A stretch of DNA of 64,000 bases from Perkinsela sp. pyNocScin1 (GCA_964019655.1 CAXHTR010000005.1:372001-436000), one strand, 5' to 3'. Counted from the stretch's first letter, positions 43,893 to 52,489 are shown. Made by a program: numbers and translations. The notes: generated by a model not told the origin, from the sequence alone.

Positions 43893-44741
43893 ATGCAATG
43901 GCACGCCTTCATCTTTCATGCGTGCGAGGGGCCGGTCGGCCGTGTCAATCCAGACTTTGTTTCGCAGCAAACACAGCTCGAACTTCTTGTCGAAGGTCTC
44001 CCCGATAAAGAAAAATTCCAGGACGCAGACCACTTTTTCCTTGACGCACGCGAGTGGAACGGGCTGATGCACAACACCGAGAATGAAGTCACAGATATTC
44101 TGTGGGCGTCGTGGCCGGACGAGTTTTTCCCGCAGGGGGGCTCTATCGCTTTTCGATGGCTGCCCGAAACTGTTAAAAACTTCACCGTCTATCGTGCGGG
44201 CGCGTCTGGAGTGTTCGATGTTCAATATTTACCCGCACAGATCAAGCGCTTTGATCTCGGTACGAATGCCTTCTGTGGCGAAGTCGACTTGACCCGCCTC
44301 CCATGCACGCTCGAGGCCTTGCTCCTCGGTGAAAACGAGCTCTCAGGCTCGCTGAACTTCACGTCCCTGCCTCTTTCGCTGCGGAAGGTGTACCTCCAAG
44401 AAAATCATTTTACGGGGACGATCGACCTCGCGTTTCTCACGCAAGCTATCGAAGAGATCTCTGTGGCCAGTAATTCGCTGCACGGTTGCCTCGATCTTGC
44501 GAGCCTCCCAGAGTCAATGAAGGTCTTGATACTGGAATCGAACAACTTTCAAGGCTCTCTTCGCATTTGCCTGCCAAAGAATATCGAGGTCATTACTTTC
44601 CGGGATAATGCCATCGTCGGCAGCGTCGTGATTGACGGGTTGACAGATGAGTTCTTCGTTGTCGATGGCAAAGGCAATCTCGTGGAGAGCTATGTGCAGG
44701 ACGACGGGAAAGAAATTCAGGATAATCGCTTTTCGCTGTAA
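43893..44741 (+). CDS. Leucine-rich-repeat protein, family copy 5
   Basis: A 282-residue paralogue. Cap: Val-Ser-Gln-Gln-Thr-Gln-Leu-Glu-Leu-Leu, an Arg-Glu-Trp-Asn-Gly segment, an Ile-Leu-Trp strand and Gly-Gly-Ser-Ile-Ala-Phe-Arg-Trp-Leu-Pro. Six to seven 23-residue LRRs follow (such as Leu-Pro-Leu-Ser-Leu-Arg-Lys-Val-Tyr-Leu-Gln-Glu-Asn). The tail is acidic. A longer frame overlapping its end (from 44647) belongs to the next gene and is not a separate protein. Function is unknown. Confidence 0.75.
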   Translation: MQWHAFIFHACEGPVGRVNPDFVSQQTQLELLVEGLPDKEKFQDADHFFLDAREWNGLMHNTENEVTDILWASWPDEFFPQGGSIAFRWLPETVKNFTVYRAGASGVFDVQYLPAQIKRFDLGTNAFCGEVDLTRLPCTLEALLLGENELSGSLNFTSLPLSLRKVYLQENHFTGTIDLAFLTQAIEEISVASNSLHGCLDLASLPESMKVLILESNNFQGSLRICLPKNIEVITFRDNAIVGSVVIDGLTDEFFVVDGKGNLVESYVQDDGKEIQDNRFSL

Positions 44742-44800
44742 AAATGTAAGCGGGACCAGGTGTCTTGTGAATAGAAATAATCAACATAGGTTCTCAGAGT

Positions 44801-44826
44801 GTACGTATTTTTCTGTGTACTTTCAG
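44801..44826 (+). promoter_or_regulatory. Candidate spliced-leader acceptor for LRR copy 6
   Basis: A T-rich tract (GTATTTTTCTGTG...) ends TTTCAG at 44821-44826, 16 bp before the ATG at 44842. This shows the frame upstream of 44842 (from 44647, overlapping copy 5) is not part of the protein. Trans-splice use is inferred. Confidence 0.6.
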
Positions 44827-44841
44827 GTTCATTACACTTCA

Positions 44842-45612
44842 ATGAACGTTCTATACCGAATTGTATTTGCGGAAATTACAGGGCTCGGAAAATTTGATCA
44901 CGGATGCTTACCGCACCAGCTTCTCCTCGAGACCCTTGTTAATGACATTCCATCCAAAACTCAATTCATCGACACTGACGGCTCGTTCAAGGACGTTCAC
45001 CAGTGGAGCGGCGTAGCGTGTAGCGATGACGGCGACGTCATCCACATCTACTGGGTCAAGTCTTCGGCACCATTCTTCCCTGGTGGCGGTTCCATCGATT
45101 TCCAGTGGGTCCCCAGCACTGTTGAATCGCTCAGCCTGAACGGCAATGCGCTTCATGGCACACTCGAAACGTCAAAACTCGCAGTCGCCCTCCGCGGGGT
45201 CTCGCTTATTTCGAACAACCTGTGGGGAACTGTGGACTTAACTACCCTGCCGCTTCGCATCGAGCTCGTGCTGCTCTCAAACAATCGATTTTGCGGGACA
45301 TTGGCGTTCAGTCAGCTGCCGAGCACCTTGCGAGTACTTGAGCTTGACAACAATGCATTTTTCGGCCCTATAGAGATGACCAGCCTATCGAAAGCGATTC
45401 AGCGCATTGACCTCTCCGGGAACAATTTTACAAGCACAGTGCTCGTTGAAAGCATCCCCGAGTCAGTCGAAGTCATCAGCTTAACAAGAAACAATATCCA
45501 GTCGGTAACAAGCACATTGCAAGCTTGCGCAGTGGACCGGCGAATCGTGACAAATTCTGGTGTGCAGCGAAAAGTCATTAACAAGTCATCAAAGTTGAGG
45601 GTGACAGTGTAG
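44842..45612 (+). CDS. Leucine-rich-repeat protein, family copy 6
   Basis: A 256-residue paralogue. The start at 44842 matches the other copies and follows a good splice-acceptor signal. The cap has Leu-Pro-His-Gln-Leu-Leu-Leu-Glu, Val-His-Gln-Trp-Ser-Gly-Val-Ala-Cys and Ile-Tyr-Trp, then Gly-Gly-Gly-Ser-Ile-Asp-Phe-Gln-Trp-Val-Pro. Six repeats of about 23 residues follow; the last are less regular. The C-terminus is basic. It is the last plus-strand gene before a convergent switch. Confidence 0.75.
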   Translation: MNVLYRIVFAEITGLGKFDHGCLPHQLLLETLVNDIPSKTQFIDTDGSFKDVHQWSGVACSDDGDVIHIYWVKSSAPFFPGGGSIDFQWVPSTVESLSLNGNALHGTLETSKLAVALRGVSLISNNLWGTVDLTTLPLRIELVLLSNNRFCGTLAFSQLPSTLRVLELDNNAFFGPIEMTSLSKAIQRIDLSGNNFTSTVLVESIPESVEVISLTRNNIQSVTSTLQACAVDRRIVTNSGVQRKVINKSSKLRVTV

Positions 45613-46004
45613 AGTTGCATTGAGAACTGCATCCTTTCAATGTGTAGAAATGGAATTGCATCCTTTCAATTTTCAATATTTCTTTTTCATAACCTAAGCG
45701 ATGCAATGAAATTAATGGGTAATGTGAGGTCAATGTTTCCTTCAAGAAGTTTTGCGAGGCACCTGTTTAACAGATCGAGTAGAAACGAGTCTTGCGAGGC
45801 TTCATACTGACTCCGTCGATGGGCGTAATTTTGACCTGAATGTACAAAAAGAATGCTCGACTTTTTTTATAGGCTTTCACCGGATTGTTTCATTTCTTGA
45901 ATAAAAGAATGTATGAATAATGAATAAGTATCTTCAGTCTCAATCGCAATTATTCATTGAATCGCTTTCGACTATTTGCAGCGCTCTGTGCTGCAGCAAG
46001 ATTT
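45613..46004. other. Convergent strand-switch interval
   Basis: No supported gene or structural RNA in 392 bp. It carries a partial direct repeat (GCATCCTTTCAAT... twice near 45628 and 45658). The sense of the flanking genes predicts transcription from both sides meeting here. Confidence 0.5.
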
Positions 46005-46658
46005 TTATACGTTCTGCAGCCGCTTCGTCATTTTCCAGAATATTTCCGGTCGATCAACAGCATCTTCAGGGTACTGCGGGCGAATCTGCTGTATCGCGTT
46101 TTTGGCCAAGCTGATTCGGCGAATGCACGTCGGAAGATTCGAGTAGAGCACGACGCTTTGCTGAATTCTGTTGTCGGACAAATCCATCTCCCTCAGTCCC
46201 GGCGGTAGCTCTGTGAGATCAACAGGTCCGTGCAGGCGGTTCTGTGAGGCGTTGAAGTAGATGATCTTTCGAGAAAGACCGCGCAGGTCGATTCGGCCGT
46301 ACACCTGGTTCAACGCGATGTCAAGGTGCGTGGCATCGCGGGGGAAGCCGCGAATGTTCAGCAAAAATTTTTGTGCACAACCACACAGGACGATCATTTT
46401 TACAGTGGGCGGGAAAAACTCGACGTCAAGCGGTGAGATGCGCCTGTAGATGACGCCGACAGACGTCACACGACCGTCCTCGCACTGCACGTACTTCCAG
46501 TTGGCGCGATTTTCTCCGCACACGCTCTCGTGCCCGCCCATTATCTCCACTCTCTCGCCAGCCGTCAAATGGCAGAAGACTTGGTCCATGAGCGCCTGCT
46601 GGTATTCGCTGGTACTCGGCTCATTGCATCCGAAAGGAGCTACAAAAAGGCAAAGCAT
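46005..46658 (-). CDS. Leucine-rich-repeat protein, family copy 7 (divergent)
   Basis: A 217-residue protein, shorter and more divergent than the other copies. The cap has Glu-Asn-Arg-Ala-Asn-Trp-Lys-Tyr-Val-Gln-Cys, similar to the Trp-x-x-Val-x-Cys cap motif, and a Phe-Pro-Pro-Thr-Val strand. Only four weak repeats are left, for instance Leu-Pro-Pro-Gly-Leu-Arg-Glu-Met-Asp-Leu-Ser-Asp-Asn. The first residues (Met-Leu-Cys-Leu-Phe-Val-Ala) are hydrophobic, but the stretch is short. It lies next to the transposase relic. Membership in the same family is clear from the pattern, less so from overall sequence. Confidence 0.65.
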   Translation of the reverse strand: MLCLFVAPFGCNEPSTSEYQQALMDQVFCHLTAGERVEIMGGHESVCGENRANWKYVQCEDGRVTSVGVIYRRISPLDVEFFPPTVKMIVLCGCAQKFLLNIRGFPRDATHLDIALNQVYGRIDLRGLSRKIIYFNASQNRLHGPVDLTELPPGLREMDLSDNRIQQSVVLYSNLPTCIRRISLAKNAIQQIRPQYPEDAVDRPEIFWKMTKRLQNV

Positions 46659-46933
46659 TGGATTAACACCAAAAAATCAAGGAACCGAATGGTATGCGGT
46701 ATTATCGACTACAGCGTCCAATTCAAAGTTTACAAAAAAGTATCCATTCTAAGTGAAAGTCTACACACTGTACACTTTATTATTTGTGGTGCCCGGTCAA
46801 AAGTTTCCAAAAAATGTTTTTTTCCAGGATAAAGTTTCCAACCTGTTCTTACTTTTGATGGACACTGAATTTCAGGATTCCATCATAAACTTTCCGAGCC
46901 TAAAACTGCTCATTTTTTGTAAACATTCATAAA
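46659..46933. other. Divergent strand-switch interval next to the transposase relic
   Basis: 275 bp without a supported gene. It contains AAAGTTTCCAA-like repeated words (near 46801 and 46842) and A/T runs. I could not identify inverted ends for the neighbouring relic here; CACACTGTACAC at 46762-46773 and CACAGTGTAGCAC near 48608 are only a weak partial match. Confidence 0.45.
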
Positions 46934-47941
46934 ATGACGAAGCACATGGATGTCGACCAGCGCGTGGTCATCAAAAAGCGCAGGATCGATCAGCATTGGA
47001 CGTACCGAGCGACTGATTTAGAGATCGGCGTTAGTCACACCGCTGTGCGGAAAGAATCGAGCGAATCACCCCTCCCGGTCGACCTGATCTGCACTGCCCG
47101 CACCTCGCTCAGGCTCGATACATGCGGATACGCGCAGAACGGGGATGTACCCTAAACCGTGCCATATGTGCCGAAATAGAGCGCCGGATGAGGGCTAGAG
47201 AGAAGCCTACATCTGTAAGAATAAGCATGCGAAACATGAACCCCTCAATGCGCGTTGGGTGGAGTACTATATTCGAGTACATCAAGCTTGACAAGGAGAA
47301 CGGGGGCGATCTATACACAAAGCTCTCGATGGCTGGATTTGTTCGCCGTCGGGGGCTACGGCGACGTGGGGTATACCGCAACCGTATTCGCAATGCTGTG
47401 TGCATCACACGGCGCCCCAAGCACATCCTCAAACGCAAGCGGTACGGGGACCTCGAGGTCGACCTCATGGCTGGAAGGCGTGGCATCGGATACCTCCTCG
47501 TCGCTATTGAGCGCAAGTCGCGCTGGGGGTGGGTCGCTAAGATGCCTGACAAGAAGCCTAAGCGCGTTCGTCGCTTGCTGGTCAAGATGCTTTTGGGCTC
47601 TAAGGTCAAGACGATGACCTATGACCGAGGCAAGGAGTTCAAAAACCATCTCGGCTCGTCTCGGTCGCAAGTCCTATTTCTGCTGCCCGCGCTGCCCGAC
47701 CGACAAAGGCAGCGTAGAGCACTGGATTAAACGCTTGCGCGAAGTTTATCCAAAGGGCTCTACCCTAGAGCACGTAACACAGACGGAAGCCAAAGGTGTC
47801 AACGAGGAAATAAACAAGCAGCGGTTCACTCGAGTCTTGTATCGAATGAGATCATGTGACTATTTCTTGAAGGTTCGCGAGCCCTCACAGATCTTCGAGC
47901 GGCTGCGCGAGAGGCATGACCATGCAAGAGAGGAAAAATGA
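46934..47941 (+). pseudogene. Frameshifted IS30-like transposase relic
   Basis: Three overlapping frames together give one IS30-like transposase. 46934-47155 codes for a helix-turn-helix head (Asp-Gln-Arg-Val-Val-Ile ... Gly-Val-Ser-His-Thr-Ala-Val). 47122-47730, in another frame, has the linker with Asp-Lys-Glu-Asn-Gly-Gly-Asp-Leu-Tyr and the catalytic strands Gly-Asp-Leu-Glu-Val-Asp and Thr-Tyr-Asp-Arg-Gly. 47621-47941, back in the first frame, has Tyr-Phe-Cys-Cys-Pro ... Gly-Ser-Val-Glu-His-Trp and its helix. Frame changes fall near 47050-47120 and 47640-47660 (beside a run of A). Two changes make a functional product unlikely. Intact residues of the DDE triad suggest recent decay. It is not a copy of the 37.7 kb element: it lacks the Pro-rich head and the same ends. 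Confidence 0.75.
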
Positions 47942-48599
47942 AGCTCGGGACATACCCACCGACACACCCTGGATTTACAGGAAAAGGTGCACTCACGCTC
48001 GAAGGAGTAGGCTTCTTGAAATGCGCATTCTTCCTCATGGGTTTCTTCATGACGAATACATGAGCTGGTTTAACCTGAATAGCAAAACATATGAGGTCAG
48101 GAAGATGCCATTGGGACAGGCCACCGAGAATGAATCCAAGCGAAAAGCGAGAAACGCAGCCAACAGGCGCACATCCGATTATGAGGAAGTACAGCGATTT
48201 CTAATGCAAGCGTTGGAGGACAACCCTTTCGATGACTTTGGTGATCTTCATCAAAAAGCCCTAGACGCTGGTTTCGAGCTCAGCTACGCCAAAGCTCGCC
48301 GAGCACGCATGGATTTGGGCGTCAAGATGAGGAATCGCCCCGCTCAGCATTGGTATGGGCCAGAAGGCGTTGAGGTTGTCAAGGAGAGGCGGCTTTCGTA
48401 CGCTGGAGACCACATAGCTGCTCGTCCTTATGCTGCATATGCTGCACTCGAAAAGCGGCACCTTGGGCGACCCGAAATCTCATCTCCTTGGCTATTTATC
48501 GGTAAAGTCGTCAAATCGATGTGCTTCACTCCACTGAGCATATGTTACATGCGAGATGCTGAGATCGCCGCGACCCGTGAAATCGAGCGGACATTGTAA
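47916..48599 (+). CDS. Unknown 227-residue ORF beside the transposase relic
   Basis: The frame overlaps the relic's end by 26 bp. The first 60 residues may not be translated; Met-Arg-Ile (48019 region) or Met-Ser-Trp (48060 region) are alternatives. The middle (about 75-150) is Arg-rich, with Arg-Lys-Ala-Arg-Asn-Ala-Ala-Asn-Arg-Arg and two helices resembling a DNA-binding helix-turn-helix. It is not recognised. It may be part of the decayed element (accessory gene) or of an independent host gene. The lack of a splice gap from the relic favours the former. Low confidence that it is expressed. Confidence 0.4.
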   Translation: MTMQERKNEARDIPTDTPWIYRKRCTHARRSRLLEMRILPHGFLHDEYMSWFNLNSKTYEVRKMPLGQATENESKRKARNAANRRTSDYEEVQRFLMQALEDNPFDDFGDLHQKALDAGFELSYAKARRARMDLGVKMRNRPAQHWYGPEGVEVVKERRLSYAGDHIAARPYAAYAALEKRHLGRPEISSPWLFIGKVVKSMCFTPLSICYMRDAEIAATREIERTL

Positions 48600-48762
48600 T
48601 TTGGATTGCACAGTGTAGCACAACGAAATAGTTAAGCGTCGTAAGTGCGGATACTAACAGCATTCCTGCCACGCTTACAAACGCGCGCGGAGCAACAAAT
48701 CGAAGAATTTACACGTACGTCTAGCGGCCCCGCTGTCTATCTAATTCAAATCCTTTGCACAC

Positions 48763-49200
48763 TCATATCGGGGGTATAGCTGCGCCCAATCGCGACGTTC
48801 GCGGCATCGCCATCGCCGACTTGCGCATAGCGCCAGTTACGCCCCGCTGTACTTTCTGTCGGCCAGCCTGGCTCGGAAACGGATTCTCGTTCCTTGCCTC
48901 CGCGCCTGGTCTGCCCCGCGCAGTGTTCACTGTAAACGTGTTGTAGTGCGCCCAGCGCTGCCGCTCAGCTGCGACGCCCTTGACCTGCATGCGGAGCCGT
49001 CCGAGACCGTTCACGTAGTACGACTTCTCGCTCACGCCCCTGCGCGTCTCTGGCAGGCGCCAGACTCGGCCGACGTTCATAATGCTCCGGCGGTCGGCAG
49101 CTTCACACCGCTTTAGCGAGGATTCGACTGCGTCGCGAATCTCGGCGACGCGGTGGCGGTTCCGAGCGGGCGCACACGGGAGAAACATGCGCTTATGCAT
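48763..49200 (-). CDS. Small basic protein, unknown
   Basis: A 145-residue frame with a clean ATG at 49200 (the longer frame starts with GTG at 49233). It is rich in Arg and Ala with few hydrophobic stretches, and the N-terminus (Met-His-Lys-Arg-Met-Phe-Leu-Pro-Cys) could be a mitochondrial presequence. The G+C-rich composition favours chance open frames, so the support is only moderate. Direction fits the following minus-strand run. A mitoribosomal-type protein is one possibility; nothing proves it. Confidence 0.4.
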   Translation of the reverse strand: MHKRMFLPCAPARNRHRVAEIRDAVESSLKRCEAADRRSIMNVGRVWRLPETRRGVSEKSYYVNGLGRLRMQVKGVAAERQRWAHYNTFTVNTARGRPGAEARNENPFPSQAGRQKVQRGVTGAMRKSAMAMPRTSRLGAAIPPI

Positions 49201-49268
49201 TTTCAGTCTCAAATATGAAAGAATTTGGAACACTTAAGGAGATCAACCACACAGCACACAACTTCCGC

Positions 49269-50528
49269 CTAAAATATATGCTCGTGCATGTGGATCTTCT
49301 CGTCCGTCGTATACACATCCGCGTTGGAGCACAGTGTGCTGTACTTTTCATGAAAAGCGTGGAATTCACCGCCGTGGAGCGACGTGTGCAGGGCCTTGCA
49401 CAGCGTCTGGTTCAGGCCGTGCTGCAGCGTTTTTCGATAATTCGCAGCGCAGTTCGTGGCCAGCGCGCGAGCGCTCAGCATGTGCGGCGACCCCGCGCCC
49501 TCGCCGCAGAAAAAGCGGAGGAGCACTTTCACGAAGACGTCGTTGACCTCCTTAATGTAGTGGTGGCCATCATTGGAAACGGCGTTGCGCAACATAGCGT
49601 CTGCGACGTGTGCACGCCCACGCAGCCAGTGGGGCTTCAAAGGCTTCGTGAGTGCGTAGGTGTCGAGAAGCCACACCAGTGGCACCCGTGGGTCGGCCCG
49701 CTGGCGGCGCGTGTCCCAGCCATTGACGTGCTGGAGGGCGCACTCGTGCATCGCCCGGTAGAGGTCGAGCCGCTCAGCGCAGAAGCACCGCTCGATGCGG
49801 TGCGTCTTCTGCGGGTCGGTCATCTCCTTCCGGTTCGGGGTGTGGAAGGCGTTCATGTTCATAAACACAACGTTCGAGCGCGCGAAAGATGTCTGGAGCG
49901 CGCGCATGTCGTCAACAACGCTCTGATAGTACGCCGGCGGGAGCCTGTCGTGGTAGAGCATGTCCCAGGCGCCGCGGTTGGACACGACGAGATCAAAGTC
50001 GCGCGGGTAGTGCGACTCGCGCTCGTCGGTGTACCCCGCAATGTACTCGCTCACGCTCTTTTTAATGGAGAAGGTCGACCAAAGAAAAACTATCCACGTC
50101 TCTGTCTCTGAAACGTAAAAGGCGTGCGAGGCGTGGCGCTTTTGCACGAGCGGCCGAGTGTCGATGCCGAAGGCCTCGAGGAGCTGCACGACGAGCAGCC
50201 GGAGGTGCGAGTTTCCGACGAAGAGAACGTTCTTGCGCTGTAAGCAGTGCCGAATTTCATCAGACGGGAAGAGCTCGCGATTATAGTCTGCGCCAGCAGT
50301 GGCGTGGTGTATCTCAAAGGCGTTTGCGGTGCTGTTCCACTCCAGCCTTTCGTTCGCATCGATGATCGGGCTGAAGGCGGCGCAACGCGGGTGCGCGTCG
50401 TTCTCGGGAACGCTTGAGTTCGGTTCACTGCAAGGGTTTTCATGCGGGAGTGAGTGCAGCGCGTTGAAGAAAACGCAGGCGAGCACAATCACGAACGGCT
50501 TCACGTGAATTTTGTGCACTCGGAACAT
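49269..50528 (-). CDS. Type II membrane protein with SGNH/PC-esterase-like domain
   Basis: A 419-residue protein from the ATG at 50528. It has one N-terminal membrane helix (about residues 9-27) and then a luminal domain. Val-Leu-Phe-Val-Gly-Asn-Ser-His is the block I of SGNH hydrolases in the GNS form seen in TBL/PCED1/CAS1-like proteins, and a late Asn-Asp-Gly-x-His-Tyr supplies the Asp-x-x-His pair. Such proteins transfer or remove acetyl groups on glycans in the Golgi. The longer frame starts at 50618, but the extra 30 residues are encoded by a pyrimidine tract ending in AG, which looks like the splice acceptor. Residues between are divergent, so the exact subfamily is uncertain. Confidence 0.6.
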   Translation of the reverse strand: MFRVHKIHVKPFVIVLACVFFNALHSLPHENPCSEPNSSVPENDAHPRCAAFSPIIDANERLEWNSTANAFEIHHATAGADYNRELFPSDEIRHCLQRKNVLFVGNSHLRLLVVQLLEAFGIDTRPLVQKRHASHAFYVSETETWIVFLWSTFSIKKSVSEYIAGYTDERESHYPRDFDLVVSNRGAWDMLYHDRLPPAYYQSVVDDMRALQTSFARSNVVFMNMNAFHTPNRKEMTDPQKTHRIERCFCAERLDLYRAMHECALQHVNGWDTRRQRADPRVPLVWLLDTYALTKPLKPHWLRGRAHVADAMLRNAVSNDGHHYIKEVNDVFVKVLLRFFCGEGAGSPHMLSARALATNCAANYRKTLQHGLNQTLCKALHTSLHGGEFHAFHEKYSTLCSNADVYTTDEKIHMHEHIF

Positions 50529-50530
50529 GG

Positions 50531-50605
50531 CTGGTCTCGCATAGGATTGTTGAGAAAAGTAGACACAGAGGATAAGCCAAAAGTCGAGAAGAAAAAAGCA
50601 CAGCA
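50531..50605 (-). promoter_or_regulatory. Candidate spliced-leader acceptor for the SGNH-like gene
   Basis: On the minus strand, about 65 bases rich in T and C end with GCGAG and ACCAG directly before the ATG at 50528. This strongly suggests that translation starts at 50528 rather than at 50618. Confidence 0.6.
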
Positions 50606-50645
50606 AAATGCAAGTCATAGCGCATACAAGCCGAGCAGCTGATAC

Positions 50646-52343
50646 CTACCGCCTGCCTTTTCTGCCGCGCTGCTTTGCGCCCTTTGGCTGCTTGCTCCGC
50701 AGGCTCGGGTTCTTGCGCCGCTCCATGCGCTCAGTGCGCTTGCGGATTTTCCGGAACTTTCCTTTCGGCAGAATGCCCTTCAGATCGTTCAAGCTTTTTG
50801 CCTTCTTTATTCGCTTCTTATTTTCCGTCATCTTCTCAGCGTAAGAGTTCTTTTCGTGCTTCGGCCTCGCCGGCGCAGGTCCTGGCTTTGCTTTCTTCTT
50901 CTTTGCTTCGAGCTTTCGTTCGAGTTTCTCGACGTCGGCGTCCCCTGCAGTGTTTTTTGGCACATCTGCCTGCCTTTTGCGATTTTCTTGTATTGCGCGA
51001 CTTCGTTCCTTGCTTCTGAGCTCGAGCAGTGCGCGGATCTCGTCCATCTTTGCAGCGATGTACTCACGAGCTTCGGTCAAGACTCCGTCTGAAAAAGTGC
51101 GCTTCTGTACGCTGACGAACTGCCCACCCTCGCAGTGCATGACGCACTGGTACGCCACGAGGAGCTTTTCATCATCCTCGTGCAAAAATGATACGACCTT
51201 TTTTGAATGATGGACAGTTCCAAATATGTCTGAAGTTCGCTCGACGAACTTCTCGACAGTATCAGGGGCGTCGTAGTAGATGACTGTCACTTTGCCGTCA
51301 GCGAAGTTGCTCGGGATGCTCCCAGGAAAGTCGCTTTTGACCACGAGGACATCGCACTCTGACCGCTTCATCGCGGATATGATCTGCCGAACCTCAGCGT
51401 CTCTCGCAGTGTTTTCCAGGGCCTCTGCCTTCCGTCCACATGCCGAACACAGCATCTGAATGCGATGGAGCGCAGCAGTGTGCTTTGTGACGATGACGTA
51501 GTTACTTTGTCGGTCCGTGTGTATTTGCGCGAGGAGCATTGCAAGTTTTGTTTTTGCGCTCGTTGAGACCCTTACACACGCATGTGTGATACTATCCTGT
51601 GATAGATCTGCATCGACAAAAATTTTCGGCAGTACGGGGAGGTCACATCTTTCCGATGTGAACAGAATAAGTTGCGCCCCCTTCGCACACTTTTCGAACT
51701 CTACCGCTACGTGCGCCAGATCAGTCGCTGCCGGCATGGACGAAATGCCGTCGAGAACAAAAGCGCTGATGACGCGCTGGCTGGCGAGCTTCGTAAGGCT
51801 TTCCCAGAGTGAAGCCTCAAGAAACAAGATATTGGCATTGGCCGCGGTCGAGCTTACGTCTTCCGGTGTCTGCGCAAGGGCCAAGCCAATCATTCCGCCC
51901 TTAGTAAGGGCAATGGCTTTACCAAACGCGCGTTTCGCGCAAAGTTTATCAGCGCATAGCACGACTGCAAAAAATAGCTCCGATTCTCGCGCCTTCTGAA
52001 TGAGCGGCAACAAGTACGAGAGCTCATGGGACCCCTCGACACCTGATACGGACGCGCTTTTTCCTGCGAGCATTTGGGGAATGACTGCGCGCTGCACGGT
52101 GTTCGGAAAGAAGTACCCAAGCGCGTGAGCGGTATCCAGCGTACTGCCCGTGAGTCCAAGCGATGCCCACGAGACGAATGGCGCAGACGAAGAAGTGCTT
52201 TCTGCAACATCGGCAAGCTTTGGCTTTGCGCACCCAGGTGGGTAGAATCTGTTCGCCTCAACGGGAACTGTGGAGGGTGCCGGTGCTTCTCGTGATTTTC
52301 GCGGGAAAAGCCCTTCGAAAAAGAGTCCGCAGTTGGAGTCCAT
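50646..52343 (-). CDS. Degenerate DEAD-box helicase-like protein, probably nucleolar
   Basis: A 565-residue protein with the layout of a DEAD-box helicase but almost no catalytic residues. A Q-motif-like helix (Pro-Asn-Thr-Val-Gln-Arg-Ala-Val-Ile-Pro-Gln-Met-Leu-Ala-Gly-Lys) leads to a strand where motif I should be, but it reads Gly-Val-Glu-Gly-Ser-His-Glu. The DEAD position is Leu-Asp-Gly-Ile-Ser, the SAT position Thr-Ser-Glu and the final HRxGRTGR position Glu-Arg-Thr-Ser-Asp. It should not hydrolyse ATP. The last 140 residues are very Lys/Arg-rich, like nucleolar ribosome-biogenesis factors. A role as an assembly scaffold is inferred. The start 52343 follows a splice-acceptor tract; the longer frame (52601) overlaps the neighbouring gene. 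Confidence 0.65.
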   Translation of the reverse strand: MDSNCGLFFEGLFPRKSREAPAPSTVPVEANRFYPPGCAKPKLADVAESTSSSAPFVSWASLGLTGSTLDTAHALGYFFPNTVQRAVIPQMLAGKSASVSGVEGSHELSYLLPLIQKARESELFFAVVLCADKLCAKRAFGKAIALTKGGMIGLALAQTPEDVSSTAANANILFLEASLWESLTKLASQRVISAFVLDGISSMPAATDLAHVAVEFEKCAKGAQLILFTSERCDLPVLPKIFVDADLSQDSITHACVRVSTSAKTKLAMLLAQIHTDRQSNYVIVTKHTAALHRIQMLCSACGRKAEALENTARDAEVRQIISAMKRSECDVLVVKSDFPGSIPSNFADGKVTVIYYDAPDTVEKFVERTSDIFGTVHHSKKVVSFLHEDDEKLLVAYQCVMHCEGGQFVSVQKRTFSDGVLTEAREYIAAKMDEIRALLELRSKERSRAIQENRKRQADVPKNTAGDADVEKLERKLEAKKKKAKPGPAPARPKHEKNSYAEKMTENKKRIKKAKSLNDLKGILPKGKFRKIRKRTERMERRKNPSLRSKQPKGAKQRGRKGRR

Positions 52344-52353
52344 ATCCAAATTA

Positions 52354-52374
52354 CTAAAAACAATGCACAAAAAT
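52354..52374 (-). promoter_or_regulatory. Candidate spliced-leader acceptor for the DEAD-box-like gene
   Basis: On the minus strand TTTTTGTGCATTGTTTTTAG ends ten bases before the ATG at 52343. It supports the shorter protein start and separates it from the CX9C gene. Confidence 0.6.
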
Positions 52375-52489
52375 TCACATGAAGAACAGTTTATCTTGGT
52401 GTTGTCGCGCACTTGTGCGCCTAGTGGATCAGATCGATTGCATTCGATGAGCACATGTAAGGTAAAGACACAATACATCGCTGCAATCT

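Noticed and set aside
46659-48762. Inverted ends for the transposase relic
   Set aside because: The best candidate pair (CACACTGTACAC and CACAGTGTAGCAC) shares too few bases to be called a terminal repeat.
49215-50111. 298-residue plus-strand frame
   Set aside because: It is antisense to the SGNH-like gene; it has repetitive Val/Arg composition and no motif.
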